Positions 8,958 through 19,547 of a stretch of DNA of 64,000 bases are shown in pieces. Where the stretch lies: the NCBI GenBank assembly GCA_029962745.1, contig CM057166.1, positions 881,714-945,713 of the forward strand. The letters run 5' to 3'. This DNA is from Echinometra lucunter (lineage: Eukaryota; Echinodermata; Echinoidea; Camarodonta; Echinometridae). Made by a program: the position numbers and the translations under genes. The notes under the pieces are model-generated. The model ran no database searches. It was given only the letters and a program-made list of their open reading frames with translations, and was not told the origin of the DNA. Every line of letters begins with the position of its first letter. Position 1 is the first letter of the stretch.

Positions 8958-11900
8958 GTTAGATAGCTTATCGAAACAATGGTGTTTCAAAAGTGATATC
9001 TAGCTGTTTGGTGGGCTTCAGTCCCATGCGCCCAAATTTGTGCCATAGCCTCTTGTCTTGTCTTTCCGTTGATGCCCACAATCAAAGTGTTGATTATTAT
9101 GGCAAAGCCAGGTCTAATGTTAGATCTAAGTTAGTTCATTAGTATGGTGAGCTGCGCAAATTTATGTGGATGCCGCCTTCTATAGTTAAGCATTGAAAAT
9201 ACTACAATAATCAACAAATTCTTGGAAAATATTTGCTTTTTACACTCTAGGATGATAAAATATCCTATTTCCACCCCTTTCCTTCAATTGGATCTATAAA
9301 CTCCAGGGGGGGGGGGGGGGGGGTACTCGACCCCAAAAGTGGTAGGTATGTGCCGCGGGCGAGACAAAAAACGGGGCCTTTGGAACGGGCTTATTGTGAA
9401 AAGGAGGGTCTTCGGAACGGGCTTCGCAACTACAAATGTTTGTGAAAACGGGGGTCTTTGGAACGGTTCGCCTGCGTGTGAGTGCGTATGTATCCCTATG
9501 GAACGGGCATACGTGCATGCAGCTAGCCCGCCGGCACGGGCGCCGGGTGCGCTCGCGCAGAGGCGATGGTCGGACAGCGCTCTGCGGGTCGCTTTTCACC
9601 AAAAATGCAGCTCATTGTAGCGGATCAATGCGGCCGGAACGGCGTAACGAAAAATATGCGAAGCTTTGGAACGGATTTCTTTCTTCTTTTTTCTCGATAA
9701 TAAGAAAATGCTATGCTTTGGAACGGCTTTCTTTGTTCTTTTTCTCAATAAGATAAAAATGCTATGCTTTGGAACGGAAATTTGAGTGTAAAAATGGGGG
9801 TCTTCTCCGCGGCAAATACCCACCACGCATTATATACTGAGTGCCCCCCCCCCCCCCCCCCCCCCCCCGGGTATAAACTGTCTTGAAGTTGAATCCTTGA
9901 GTCTTGACACCTTGATCCACTTGTAAAAGTAAACTACTAAAAGCTTATCTGAGATCACCCAGGGCTAGATCTGCATGATTGGTATGCTGGGCCTGAGCAG
10001 GTGCAGATGTATGTGTCATGCTGCCCTCTTTACCCGAAGATTAAAATCACTAGAATAAACAATAAATTTATATTTAGATATTTGCTTTTTAGGCAATATC
10101 GTGAAATAGGCCCTGCTCCAAATTTTTTTTTAGGGTTTTTCTAGGGTTAAGGATAGTGTTACGTTAGGGTTTAGCCTAGGGTAAAGTCCCCAGTTTTCCG
10201 CCATATGGAAAACGGAAAAATTTCACGGAATTCGGGAAGAACACAGAATCCAAGGAATTTCACGGAAAACGCAAATTTTCAGGCCAGAATTGCAGAAAAT
10301 TTGAATTACATAAAATACAGTGAAAATCATAAAAAACAAAGCAAAATCCATTAAAGCAAGACCGTGCATCAGCGGAAAATCTGGATCAAACCTGTTCACA
10401 GTGTTTAGAGTGTGTTCGCCAAGCTTTATCTGCATACTGCATGTGTGTGTATATTAGGGTAACTTATGTTTTTCTAAGATTGTTACTGTTTGCAATTGCT
10501 TTATCATATGTTTTGTACATGACACCGAAGAACATGGAATTTGAAGTTTAGAACACTGAAAAACACAGAATTTGCATTTTAGAAAATGGAAAACTGGGGA
10601 CTGTAGCCTAGGGTTAGGGTCACTCACACTAGTGCTCGGTTATACTAACCTCGCACAGTTAGGGTTAGGGTTAGGTTTTAGGATTAGGGCTAGCAATTAG
10701 GATTAGGGGTAGGATTAGGGTAGGGTTTAGGATTTGGAGTAGGGTTAGGGTATGGTGGGGCCTATATCGATGAATATGCCGCTTTTTACACCTAGGATAA
10801 TAAAATATCCTACTTCCATTACATTCCTCCAACTGGATGTGAATTATCTTGATCAAGTGAATTTAAAAAAATATTTTCTGATCACTGGTGACACAGCTCT
10901 TGCTCCTGTTCCAATAAATTGGTATAGAGAACACTACTTTCCTATTGTCAGCAATTTGCATGTTACAGCACGTCTGTTGTGCAAGGTTAGTATAACCGAG
11001 CACATACCATTCTAGAAGGGAAATGAAACTGATTTTGATAACTAAAATCTTTTGTTTGTAAATATATAGGATGAGAGTTAATGAACAATCAAAGAAACCA
11101 CACTTCCAAATTGAAAAGCCTGCCGAGTGATTGCATGGATGGTATTCGTTCCCTCTTGAAACACCAAACATACCAACGTGTATGCAGCTGAAAATGTAGT
11201 GGTGTCTATTTCTTTTGCAAGCGACTGATTCCTTTATTCTTTTAACGCTTCATTTTCCCTCCAAATAATACCATGCACAGGGTTTAGAATGAGGCAATAT
11301 ATTGATCATTTTGGTAGACTAACGCTAGTCAAATGAGAGAAATAACTGAAAACTGAAAATGTGTGAGACATTATGGGACATCGTCTGCTTGTGCAATTAA
11401 TGTCCCGTCTGTGGCGTCACACATCTCAGTGTTTGGAGAGCTTTTCAGGTGCTATATCGGGGCTGTATTTTAGCACTTTGTAATTCATAATAATCATTAC
11501 TTTGAACGTTTCCAAGCTTTGAATTTTGACAAACTTGTCCAGTCTAAACTTCACATACGTAATAATGAAAATTAAGTCAGTTTTTAAAATCAGTGAATAT
11601 CTACTTTGAAATTCAAATCTGCAAATATTCAAAACTTTGTTGTTATATTAACAGGTCAAAGTCACTGTTGCTGGATTATTTGGTAAAGATCCTGTGACAT
11701 GCAGTCGTAATGTGACCATTCTACCAGATATGACTTTGGAGGAAGCTGCTACTCAGGTGAGTAAAAATTTTCTTAATGTATGACATTCATTCCTACAGCA
11801 ATACCTTCATAGTCGATTTCCAATTTTACTCATTCACATTTTCCTAATATTGGCATTTATTTTATTTTTTACCTTGTTATAAGTTTAATTTCTCATATTT

Positions 11901-14900
11901 ACAATGTTTATGTATTTACATTGTCTATGTATTGTGTCTTGTAAACTTTCGCAATTCAGCTGTGCCGCCATGAAAGTATTTTGATAAACCATTTTGAATT
12001 GAATTGAATTGAATTGGCGTACTTACTTTATTTCATGAACACTAATATTACTGATATTATTCAAAGCAGTATAGAGAAGTGTAATTGTGAAACAGGACTG
12101 TATGCAAGATATTAAGTGGGTTTTTTTTTTTGTTTTTGTTTTTGTTTAAATATTTAATCCATTAGGTATTATTTGATTTTTGGTATAACACACAATTTTC
12201 ATGTACTCCCTCCAACCGTAGTAATCTTGGGTGTAGTACCTAACAGGTTAATAGAAAAGTGTAGATCTTGAATTCTGTCATGAAATTTTATACATTGAGG
12301 TGTTTTTTGTCTTACAGGGGCCATATGATGTCATTGTACTACCAGGTGGAGGACCCGGAGCAAAGAATCTCTGTGAGGTAGGTTAATCATATCACTTTGA
12401 TTAAAAGTTTTGTTTCTTCTTGCGGTAATTGCCATGGGTGATGTTGCTAACAGTTTCCAGTTTGTTTTTTCCTTTGTTGTTATGTTGTTTAATGCTCTGT
12501 TCCTCTTGACCTTCAGTTATATCTATCAATGCTTATTGTTTCTTCTTTTGTTATTGTTATCGGTGATGATGCTATTTTAGTCTTCCTTTGATATTCTCTA
12601 GGTTGATGTTATTTTTTGTTTCGCTTCTGCTGTTGTCTTCTGTGGACCTGTCTGGTTTTTTTTTTTTTTTTTGTGAAAGAAAATTAAGGTCACTTTTGCT
12701 AGTGGGTGTACTATGTGGGGAAACATGAAACAAATGATTAAAGTGATGCTTGATGAAATAAACAGAATTTATTTATTTGGGCTGTTTGATTAAATACACA
12801 TTTGTTGGAAGAATATAGTAAACCGAGTGTCGGTTTTTTCATATAATTAACATAATATGTGTAGAAACTGAATATTCTTTCTTCTAATGATTTAACCTTT
12901 AAGCTTTGACCTTTTTGTAGTCCAAGAAGGTCAGTGAGATGTTGAAGGCACAGGAGGATGGTGGGAGAATTATTGCAGCTATCTGTGCAGGTAAGTTAAT
13001 GATTTTCAGTCATTCTTCCCTTCAGGGTTAGGTTTGAGTTGATTACTTAGTTCCGCTTCCTGTCTTGTAAAGACTAAAGACTAAAGTCATGTTCTGGTGA
13101 AGTTGAAAATAATTTGTCAGGCGTTTCATTTTTTTATTCATATGTGGAAGCGTACCATAATTAATTTAACATGAAAGCACCACTTGTAAAATGCTGCCAT
13201 AGTTTGGTACGTTTTCAGTTTACACTTATATTAACTTACTATCAAGACTGGATAACCTTTTAATATGTTTGTTATATCTCTTTTCATAGGACCAACAGCA
13301 CTAATGACACACAACATCTGTGTCAAGAAAAGAATTACATCACATCCTGGAGTAAGAGAGAAACTGGAGAAAAGTGGTGAGAAGTCAAAATTGTGATAAA
13401 CTATGTGCATACTTATTGAAATACAACAGTTATAATATTTGATTTGATTTGATTTTGAATTGATTTGATTTGATTGATTTATTTCCATTTCACTATGATA
13501 ATAATAATGATAATAATTATGAGAATAATAATGATAATGAACGTTACTTATATAGCGCATATCACTTACATAAGAAAGTCCCTATGCACTTAAGAAAATG
13601 TATAGAGAGATAGATAGAAAAGATAGATAAACATAATACAGAGCAAATATACAGGGTGGCCCAAAAAGAACAGAATACCTGTGATCTTTAATTTCAGTGT
13701 GATGAATGACTTAAGGAGAGAATTATTAACTATATTCAAAAGAAAATTTATTTTCCATTTTGACTCACAGGTTTAGATGTTAGGGCTCATTTCGTGAGAC
13801 AATGTAATTTTCAAAATTTACTACTTTAGCGACTGAATTCCTGTTACTTGAAAGAAAATCCTTTACCCGACGGCATTCAATAGAAACGGCTCCTTGCCTG
13901 AATAAACATATGGTTGATTTTCTTTTCATTGAAAAAGAGGAGATTATTCAGGCAGCGAGCCGTTTCTATGGTGGCATGCAGTCGGGTGGAAGGTTTTCCC
14001 TTCATCTCACATGATTTCAGTCACAAAAGTAGCGAATTTTGAAAATGACATTGCCTCACGGAATGAGCCTTAACATCTGAACGCATAAGCCACCCGGGGG
14101 GGGGGGGGGGGGGGGGGGGCACTCGACCCCAAAAGTGGTAGGTATGTGCTGCGGGTGAGACAAAAAACGGGGGCTTTGGAACGGGCTTATTGTGAAAAGG
14201 AGGGTCTTCGGAACGGGCTTCGGAACTACAAATGTTTGTGAAAACGGGTCTTTGGAACGGTTCGCCTATGTGTGAGTGCGTATGTATCCCTATGGAACGG
14301 GCATACGTGCATGCAGCTAGCCCGGCGGCACGGGCATCGGGTGCGCTCATGCAGAGGCGATGGTCGGACAGCGCTCTGTGGGCCGCTTTTCACCCAAAAT
14401 GCAGCTCATTGCAGCGGATCAATGCGGCCGGAGCGGCGTAACGAAAAATATGCGAAGCTTTGGAACAGATGGAATACTTCTTTTTTCTCGATAAGAAGAA
14501 AATGCTATGCTTTTGAACGGCTTTCTTTGTTCTTTTTCTCAATAAGATAAAAATGCTATGCTTTGGAACGGAAATTTGAGTGTAAAAATGGGGGTCTTCT
14601 CCGCGGCACATACCCACCATGCATTACATACTGAGTGCCCCCCCCCCCCCCCAGGATAAGCCAAAATTAATGATTTTGGTGTCATTTACAAGGAAAACAA
14701 ATTCTCATTTGAACCAAATGAGCAATTATCACATTATGTCATTTATCTCGCTGAAATTAAGGATTACAGGTGTTCCGTTCTTTTGGGGCCACCCCGTATA
14801 AATTTGGTGATCTCGTAATGATAAAGTAATTTTTATGATTAAATAATACTGTAAAAAAAAGAACAGAATTAATGAGAGACTGAACGAAATAAAGTTGACC

Positions 14901-16746
14901 TGGCTGAGACAAAACCCCAGTAAAGTGGAGGGGCAAGCTAAAAAAAACCAAAGCTTGTAAGGTGCAAGCCCCAGAAACTTAGTTACCTAGTTACATACGG
15001 TCAAAAGAGGTACATTAAAGATATTAACAAAAACAGAAAAAAAACAGAAGTTACTAATCAATAGCATAAACAAAACAAATGAGTATATAAGGGAAAGGGG
15101 TGGGAGGTGGATGAAGAGAGTGTGTGGTATAAGAGGAGGGGACAGGAGCATTTAGGCTTGGGTTGTTGATGGGTAATGGCTGAGTAAATATTTCCTAAGT
15201 TTACGTTTAAAGGAATTGAGGTTAGGGAATTCTTTAATTTTGTTGAATAAAGAATTCCAGTACATGGGTCCGGAGAAAACAAACATGTTCTGGGCCAAGA
15301 CTGTTCTAGTTAGTGGTATATGAAAAGAATTATGTTGTCTGGTAGGATAATCATGCATAGAATAATGCTTGCGGAACATATCAGTAAACATGACGGGAAG
15401 GCCTTGTTTTCCTAGTTTATACATAAATTTAATATTTAAGAGCACTAAAAACAGTACGTACCATTGCGCTCACAAATTAAAGCTGTAAACAAAAATTATA
15501 AAAGTGGGCACAACTCAACGATGAACTTATTGTACTGATTAGCTTACAAATATTAGCATTTATGTCTGTCTTAAGGAAAAGTTGGTTGCCTAGATATTCC
15601 AATGAGGGGATTAAATAATGAGAAAAGCTCATTTGCATAAATTGTTGACCTGCAAAAACAATTTTCCATACCTTTACTAATAGAATAGAGCGAATGGATT
15701 TGGGAGCAATTATATTTATTGCTGTCTCCTGACCAGCCCCTAAGTTAGAGACCTAGGTGGTATTCTGAGGCTGTTTTAACTCTCTTTTAAGTCTGTATTC
15801 TGAACACCGTTTTATCTCTGTTGTAACTTTTGTTGTAACTTTTGTTTTATCTTTCTGACCACGCACTTAACTTTGCATGCCTGGCGCAAGGCGTGCGCAA
15901 GCGCGTTAAAATACCATTTGTTACAACATGGTATTCTGAAGACCATTTTATCTTCTGTTTTAACTCTTTCCATTGGACAATTCATGTTCATAAGATAAAA
16001 CAGGGTGGGAAGTGTTTTAACTTTGTATGTGGTGTATCATGGCGGCAATTTTTCTCGCTCATTATAAGTTTAAGCATTTCCCATGCCTCTTCCCCAGGAA
16101 ACGATCTTATTGGCTGAACCGTCTTAGACTCACTTCTAACAACTTTCCCTATTGGATGTTATTTCTGTGGTGGGTGTGGCTTTGATGACTTACAACACCG
16201 TTAAAACAGTTCTCAGAATACCGATTTATAACTGTTTTAGCGGTGTTGTAAGTCGGTTACTTATAACAGAAGTTAAAACAGAACTTACAACATGGTTAAA
16301 ACAGTGTTCAGAATACCACCCCTTATTGAAATGTGCAGTGAGCACTTGATGAAGTGTACTGTGTGGTTTGAATGCAACAATTACAATGCATAACCCCCTC
16401 TACATATATTTAACCTGTTGAGCACTATAGCCACTATAATAGCCCAAGATAATATGGGTAAGGGTCTATGGAAAATGTATGTTATCATTTACATGACGAT
16501 AAAAATTATATTTCCAATTTGCCTGAGTTATGTGGACACTTGTCAAACTGACTAAATTGTACACTTTGTATACTTGGATTATCAGGGTTATTCACATACA
16601 GCGAGGACAGAGTAGTACAAGATGGGAAACTCATCACAAGCAGAGGACCTGGAACAGCCTTTGAATTTGCTTTAGCAATCGTAGAACAGCTCAAGGGCAA
16701 AGAAATAGTTGACAAGATTGTACCACCGATGCTACTTAAAGTCTGA
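8874..16746 (+). CDS. PARK7: Protein deglycase/redox chaperone DJ-1 (PARK7 homologue), six coding exons
   Basis: The coding exons, joined, are 8874-8957, 11655-11756, 12318-12377, 12921-12990, 13290-13376 and 16586-16746: 564 nt, 187 aa plus TGA. All introns are GT-AG and the frame stays open. DJ-1 family proteins (189 aa in human) are cytosolic and mitochondrial homodimers that sense oxidative stress and are reported to act on glyoxal-type damage. Visible family landmarks: [17 protein letters not shown] (Glu16 = human Glu18), [15 protein letters not shown], the nucleophile elbow AAICAGPTAL with Cys104 (= Cys106), His124 (= His126), [17 protein letters not shown], and C-terminal PPMLLKV. The start lies after an in-frame TGA at 8871-8873; two Met codons are adjacent (8874, 8877). 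Human Cys46 is kept (Cys44), whereas the Cys53 position is Leu51. Introns 1 and 5 are transposon-rich. Confidence 0.96.
9303..9871 (+). mobile_element. hAT-like non-autonomous element, copy A
   Basis: 569 bp flanked by perfect 8-bp target duplications TATAAACT (9295-9302 and 9872-9879). It starts CCAGGGG with an extended G run and ends in a C run plus GGG. Subterminal inverted similarity pairs GGTATGTGCCGCGG on the left with CCGCGGCAAATACCCACC on the right. Eight GGAACGG motifs lie on one strand, mostly as CTTTGGAACGG. A GC-rich core (about 9505-9600) contrasts with AT-rich surroundings. The 8-bp TSD is the hAT superfamily hallmark, though other superfamilies also give 8 bp. No transposase is encoded. 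Confidence 0.85.
10183..10603. mobile_element. MITE with 11-bp direct flanks in TTAGGG-like DNA
   Basis: 421 bp. Inverted termini pair AGTCCCCAGTTTTCC on the left with GGAAAACTGGGGACT on the right, about 15 bp. Identical flanks TAGCCTAGGGT lie at 10172-10182 and 10604-10614. TSDs of 8-11 bp fit MULE-type elements (inference). The interior is rich in GGAATTTCACGGAAAA-like words and has no coding frame. Confidence 0.7.
10611..10757 (+). repeat. Degenerate interstitial TTAGGG-like repeat
   Basis: GGGTTAGGG and GTTAGGGTTAGGGTTAG are followed by variants such as GGATTAGGG and GGTAGGATTAGGG. A shorter related tract lies at 10134-10185. TTAGGG is the telomere unit of most metazoans, so this may be an interstitial telomeric sequence or a derived satellite, here inside a gene intron. 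The array is broken by CACTCACACTAGTGCTCGG. Confidence 0.7.
11655..11756 (+). CDS. PARK7: PARK7 coding exon 2
   Basis: 34 codons, phase 0 on both sides. ACAG acceptor at 11654 and CAG|GTGAGT donor. Begins [19 protein letters not shown] and ends EEAATQ. Confidence 0.97.
11850..12016 (+). repeat. LINE 3'-end-like repeat with (TTGAA)n tail, in PARK7 intron 2
   Basis: Sequence running CAATTCAGCTGTGCCGCCATG to AACCATTT is followed by a TTGAATTGAATTGAATTG tail at about 11993-12016. The short pentanucleotide tail after a low-coding body resembles the 3' end of a CR1-type LINE. Family is inference. Confidence 0.45.
12318..12377 (+). CDS. PARK7: PARK7 coding exon 3
   Basis: 20 codons, [20 protein letters not shown], phase 0. 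Acceptor CTTACAG and donor GAG|GTAGGT. It holds the conserved glycine loop of the fold. Confidence 0.97.
12921..12990 (+). CDS. PARK7: PARK7 coding exon 4 with nucleophile Cys
   Basis: 70 nt, ends in phase 1. [16 protein letters not shown] is followed by IIAAICA, where the Cys is the reactive, oxidation-sensing residue. Acceptor TTTTTGTAG, donor CAG|GTAAGT. Confidence 0.97.
13290..13376 (+). CDS. PARK7: PARK7 coding exon 5
   Basis: 87 nt, phase 1 to phase 1. Continues [20 protein letters not shown] (His of the active-site region) and then GVREKLEKS. Acceptor TTTTCATAG, donor GTG|GTGAGA. Confidence 0.96.
13436..13600. repeat. TTGATTTGA simple repeat and SINE 3'-end fragment
   Basis: A TTGATTTGATT-type pentamer tract (13436-13485) precedes ATAATAATGATAATAATTAT. 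After that comes CTTATATAGCGCATATCAC, which resembles the left end of the SINE at 38237-38926 (CCTGTATAGCGTTCATATC). Probably a truncated minus-strand SINE copy. Confidence 0.5.
13652..14796. mobile_element. Palindromic (foldback) DNA element with TA flanks, interrupted by copy B
   Basis: Left end CAGGGTGGCCCAAAAAGAAC, right end (reverse complement) CGGGGTGGCCCCAAAAGAAC, both flanked by TA (13650-13651 and 14797-14798), as in Tc1/mariner-type insertions. Complementarity continues almost to the middle. For example, AGAAACGGCTCCTTGCCTGAATAA on the left (about 13882) pairs with TTATTCAGGCAGCGAGCCGTTTCT on the right (about 13945), and TTAGATGTTAGGGCTCATTTCGTGAG with a matching stretch near 14055-14080. 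Without the nested element it is about 575 bp and nearly all stem. It lies in PARK7 intron 5. No transposase. Confidence 0.85.
14093..14655 (+). mobile_element. hAT-like non-autonomous element, copy B (nested)
   Basis: 563 bp inserted in the right arm of the palindromic element at 13652-14796, with perfect 8-bp flanks ATAAGCCA (14085-14092 and 14656-14663). Starts CCCGGGGG and ends CCCCAGG. Same body as copies A and C, but more decayed: five intact GGAACGG motifs and three altered ones (GGAGCGG, GGAACAG, TGAACGG). No coding capacity. Confidence 0.88.
15058..15470 (-). pseudogene. LINE ORF2 C-terminal fragment
   Basis: A minus-strand frame gives [19 protein letters not shown], then [20 protein letters not shown] and [15 protein letters not shown]. 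The pattern of Arg-rich segment, G-P-x-x-W-N-S-L and F-K-x-x-L-R-x-Y-L is characteristic of the extreme C-terminus of non-LTR retrotransposon ORF2 proteins. The rest of the RT is absent upstream (15470-15750). Sits in PARK7 intron 5. Confidence 0.7.
15756..16320. mobile_element. MITE family M1, copy 1 (GGTGGTATTCTGA termini)
   Basis: Left GGTGGTATTCTGAGGCTG and right GTTCAGAATACCACC are inverted termini. The left portion matches, in opposite orientation, the 217-bp copy at 20846-21062: CTGTTGTAACTTTTGTTGTA, then GCATGCCTGGCGCAAG. The middle (about 15915-16255) carries extra sequence with another TGGTATTCTGAAGACC boundary, so two elements may be nested or fused. It lies in PARK7 intron 5, close to the last coding exon. 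Confidence 0.65.
16586..16746 (+). CDS. PARK7: PARK7 last coding exon
   Basis: 161 nt including TGA at 16744-16746, entered in phase 1. [20 protein letters not shown], then [18 protein letters not shown], ending PPMLLKV. Just after the stop, AAAG|GTGAGA (16750/16751) is a good donor, so the 3' UTR may be spliced. Confidence 0.97.
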
Positions 16747-17193
16747 AAGGTGAGACTAGGTTTATTTCTTTTCCTGGCTATGCTATCTTGCTATCTTGAT
16801 TGGTGGGAGGGGGTTCTTCTCAGTCAAGACTGTTGAACAAGTTTATCACTAAGAGTGAGTAAGAGTTTGTAGATGTGCCAGGCAGAGGGTAGTCCTGAAG
16901 AGGACTCTTGGGTATTCTTTTTGACAAGCGTTTTAATAAGAACTATTTAGGAAAGAAGGGTTGAAATTTCATATGGTGTGCTTTATTCTTCATCAGGAAT
17001 AAACTTAGCTGGGATGATTGGGTAGTTATAGGGTAAATAAACATCCTCTGAGCCAGGGGATCACCTTTGAGTCATTTTATCTTACAATATGATTCTATAT
17101 CAAAATTCAAGATTAGCATCACCACACACTGATTTCATCTTCATCTTAAAACTTTGTCCATGTTACCTATAATAATGTTTCTTTATTCCATAG

Positions 17194-17400
17194 GCATAAC
17201 ACAGAGTCCAATTGCCAAGTAGAAGAAGTAGCTACTTGCCTGAAGAATAATCAACTTACAGAGCAAGAAAAACCTATGGAAGGCAAGTTTCTTGGTTGAT
17301 AATATGAAGCAATTCAAAGAATATCATTGTTTTGGATAATTTTCCTGTTTTATGATCACATTTTGAAGTAGGAATTAAACATTTGTATTCTGAAGTTGAC
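17194..17400 (+). other. Candidate PARK7 3' UTR exon
   Basis: Acceptor TTCCATAG precedes 17194. A short open frame starts HNTESNCQVEEVATCLKNNQ. A variant poly(A) signal ATTAAA lies at 17374-17379. If the donor after the PARK7 stop is used, this would be a spliced 3' UTR exon. It could also be an exon of an unrecognised gene. Evidence is splice and poly(A) signals only. Confidence 0.35.
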
Positions 17401-17464
17401 TCAGTTAAACCTGGCTCAACATAGTCCTGTGATCTGTGGAAAGCTCGGTGCTACTTTAATCTAT

Positions 17465-18190
17465 TTTTATTTCAGTTCAGTTCACTTCAGTTTCAGTTTA
17501 TTCCATATTTCACAATCAGTACATAATAAGGTACGAACAATAATAATGCATAAATTGTTCATTAAAATGTAAACAAATATGGTTGATGTGACATACAGAA
17601 ATGATATTACAGTGGTGTTTTAGATGAAATTAGACAAGTGAATTTGTGGTGAAATATGAGGGAATCTATTCAAAAAGCTAAGCTTGTAAGTTAAAGGTTC
17701 CCTAAATGAATAATAGATTTCTATTTCTCTTTGTAACTTATATATAAACATTAAAAAAATGGGGAACAGATAAAAAAAAGGAAGGGGAGGCGAGAATAAG
17801 GCAAAGGACATGTATTATTAAAACAAAGATGAAACATTAGGTAATAAAAGATACATTAAGGAGCCGTAGGATGGGTGTTAATGTAAGTGTTTAACAGGGA
17901 CAATTTGAATTTGTGTTTGGAGGTGTATAGGTAGCCGGAATTCGTCAAGTCTGTTGGGAGACCATTCTACAGTAGTGGTCCGATGACTATTATTGTTTGT
18001 GTGAAAAAACTGTTTGAGTATGTGGAAGGTGATAAGAATGGCTTTGACGCGTCAGATAGGAATAGTTCATTACAAACTGAGGATACAGGATCGGGTAGCT
18101 CACGTCTTGTGAGCTAAAACATAAAAATTCCCAAGTTAAATGAGTAGAGATCATGTAGCTGAAGAATTTTTGATTTAATTTCATTATTTC
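17465..18190 (-). pseudogene. LINE 3' end, minus strand
   Basis: Minus-strand peptide fragments YSYLTRQSHSYHLPHTQTVF (18000-18090) and, with frame breaks, GPLLWNGLPTD-like coding resemble the C-terminus of a LINE ORF2. The sequence then runs to an (AACTGAA)n-like tail, seen on the + strand as TTCAGTTCAGTTCACTTCAG (about 17472). A truncated, dead retrotransposon. Confidence 0.5.
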
Positions 18191-18574
18191 TTTGCTTCTT
18201 TAAAAAGAGCACATATGAATATACACAAATATACAGATAAGTAGTCAACTCTCAGAAATAATCTTCAACATCTACATCAAACAGAGATCATTCGCAATAA
18301 ATATATACAAATATGCAAATATATATACTTGAATTACAAATAAGCACAGAAGGAGAAGAAAAAAAATCGTATACTAAGATAATGAGGAAAAACAGGGGGT
18401 AAAATCATCAAGTACCAGTGCATAAATATGAAATAATGTCATTACACTCTCTACAGTCCAGAACCCCCTATAAAAGTAATAATCTCTTAATGTTAGTTAT
18501 CAATTCTTTAACCCGCTCAACAATACATGTGGTCTCACATTGTAATTGACATAACATTACCCATTGCTTTTGAA

Positions 18575-18775
18575 TTTGTTTGTAATCCATGGAATAATTA
18601 TCATCCAGGAACCAGGACCCTGTTGAATTGCCATCAATGTTATCTTCCATGGAAACCTTGAATTTGATTGGCTGGTGAGCAGTGTTACCATGGTAGTTAC
18701 CATTGATGGTATTGATATAAAATAACCCTTTGTTTTTTAATTGCTTTGTAATCCATGGATTAATTATCATCCGGG
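18575..18775. repeat. MITE-related segment with duplicated TAATCCATGG word
   Basis: TTGTAATCCATGGA..AATTATCATCC occurs at about 18579-18606 and again at about 18748-18773. Between them is a degenerate relative of the palindromic element at 19114-19275, sharing CATGGAAACCTTGAATTTGA and TTGGCTGGTGAGCAGT. Confidence 0.55.
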
Positions 18776-19107
18776 GGGGGGGGGGGTGTTTCATAAAGCT
18801 GTTCGTAAAGTTACGAATGACTTTACAAACAACTTGAATATGGCAAGCCCAATGGGATTCTCAATCAATATGAATCGCATCAGCTAAGGCTGAAATATGC
18901 AGATGTAGATCATCATTACTAAATTGTTTACAAACATTTCTATTGCAAAGTACATTTTATGCCACAATTTAATTGAGATTATGGGAAATGCAGTCACACT
19001 TTGTTTAAACGTCAGGAAAAGCTTTGGGCATCCCATCTGGCACTTCATATTTCAGCCGTTCATAAAGTCATGCGTAATTTTATGAACAGCTCTATGAAAC
19101 ACCCCCT
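18773..19107. mobile_element. Palindromic MITE (GGGGGTGTTTCATAAAGCTG termini)
   Basis: Left GGGGGTGTTTCATAAAGCTG and right TCTATGAAACACCCCC are inverted, and complementarity continues through GTAAAGTTACG versus CGTAATTTTAT. The sequence across the insertion (ATTATCATCC then AGGAATCAGGGCCCTG) matches the uninterrupted paralogue at about 18596-18618 (ATTATCATCCAGGAACCAGG), which serves as an empty site. Confidence 0.7.
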
Positions 19108-19113
19108 AGGAAT

Positions 19114-19275
19114 CAGGGCCCTGTTACATAAAACTTACCATTGATGGCAACTTTGCCATCAGTGGTAACTTACATGGAAACCTTGAATTTGATTGGCTGG
19201 TGAGCAGTTTACGATGGTAGTTACTGTTGATGGCAGGGTTACCATTAATGGTAAGTTTTATGCAACGGGGCCCTG
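19114..19275. mobile_element. Short palindromic MITE (CAGGGCCC termini)
   Basis: 162 bp. Left CAGGGCCCTGTTACATAAAA and right, reversed, CAGGGCCCCGTTGCATAAAA, about 35 bp of inverted repeat. The internal TTACCATTAATGG and TTGATGGC words are themselves palindromic. No coding frame. Confidence 0.75.
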
Positions 19276-19547
19276 ATGTTACCTCCTAACACAGAATGAG
19301 CCCCAAACCGGGCTAACCCTGCTACCTGTGCAACTGTATAATTCTTGGAATTTAAACCTTCAGAACAAAAGATAAACATCTCCTTGCAAACCATAACTCT
19401 GAATTCAGGAGTTATTAAGGAAACCCTAGAATTTTAGAATGTTCACTATTCATCTTTTATCCTTCAAAATTTTTATTTCTGTTTTACTTCTTTAATTATC
19501 CAGAATGGATTCAGAGTTATTTTTCATTGCAAATTAATTATTTGCAG

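Larger units (their letters stand above)
8958..11654 (+). other. PARK7 intron 1, 2.7 kb, repeat-filled
   Basis: Contains a hAT-like element (9303-9871), a MITE (10183-10603), and TTAGGG-like tracts (10134-10185 and 10611-10757). A segment at about 9230-9300 is also paralogous to about 10782-10862. Ends ATTAACAG at 11654. Confidence 0.85.

Noticed and set aside
9294..9826. Overlapping frames on both strands in the hAT-like copies (also 14021-14620 and 25697-26280)
   Set aside because: They begin in poly-G/C termini, differ between copies and show no transposase motif.
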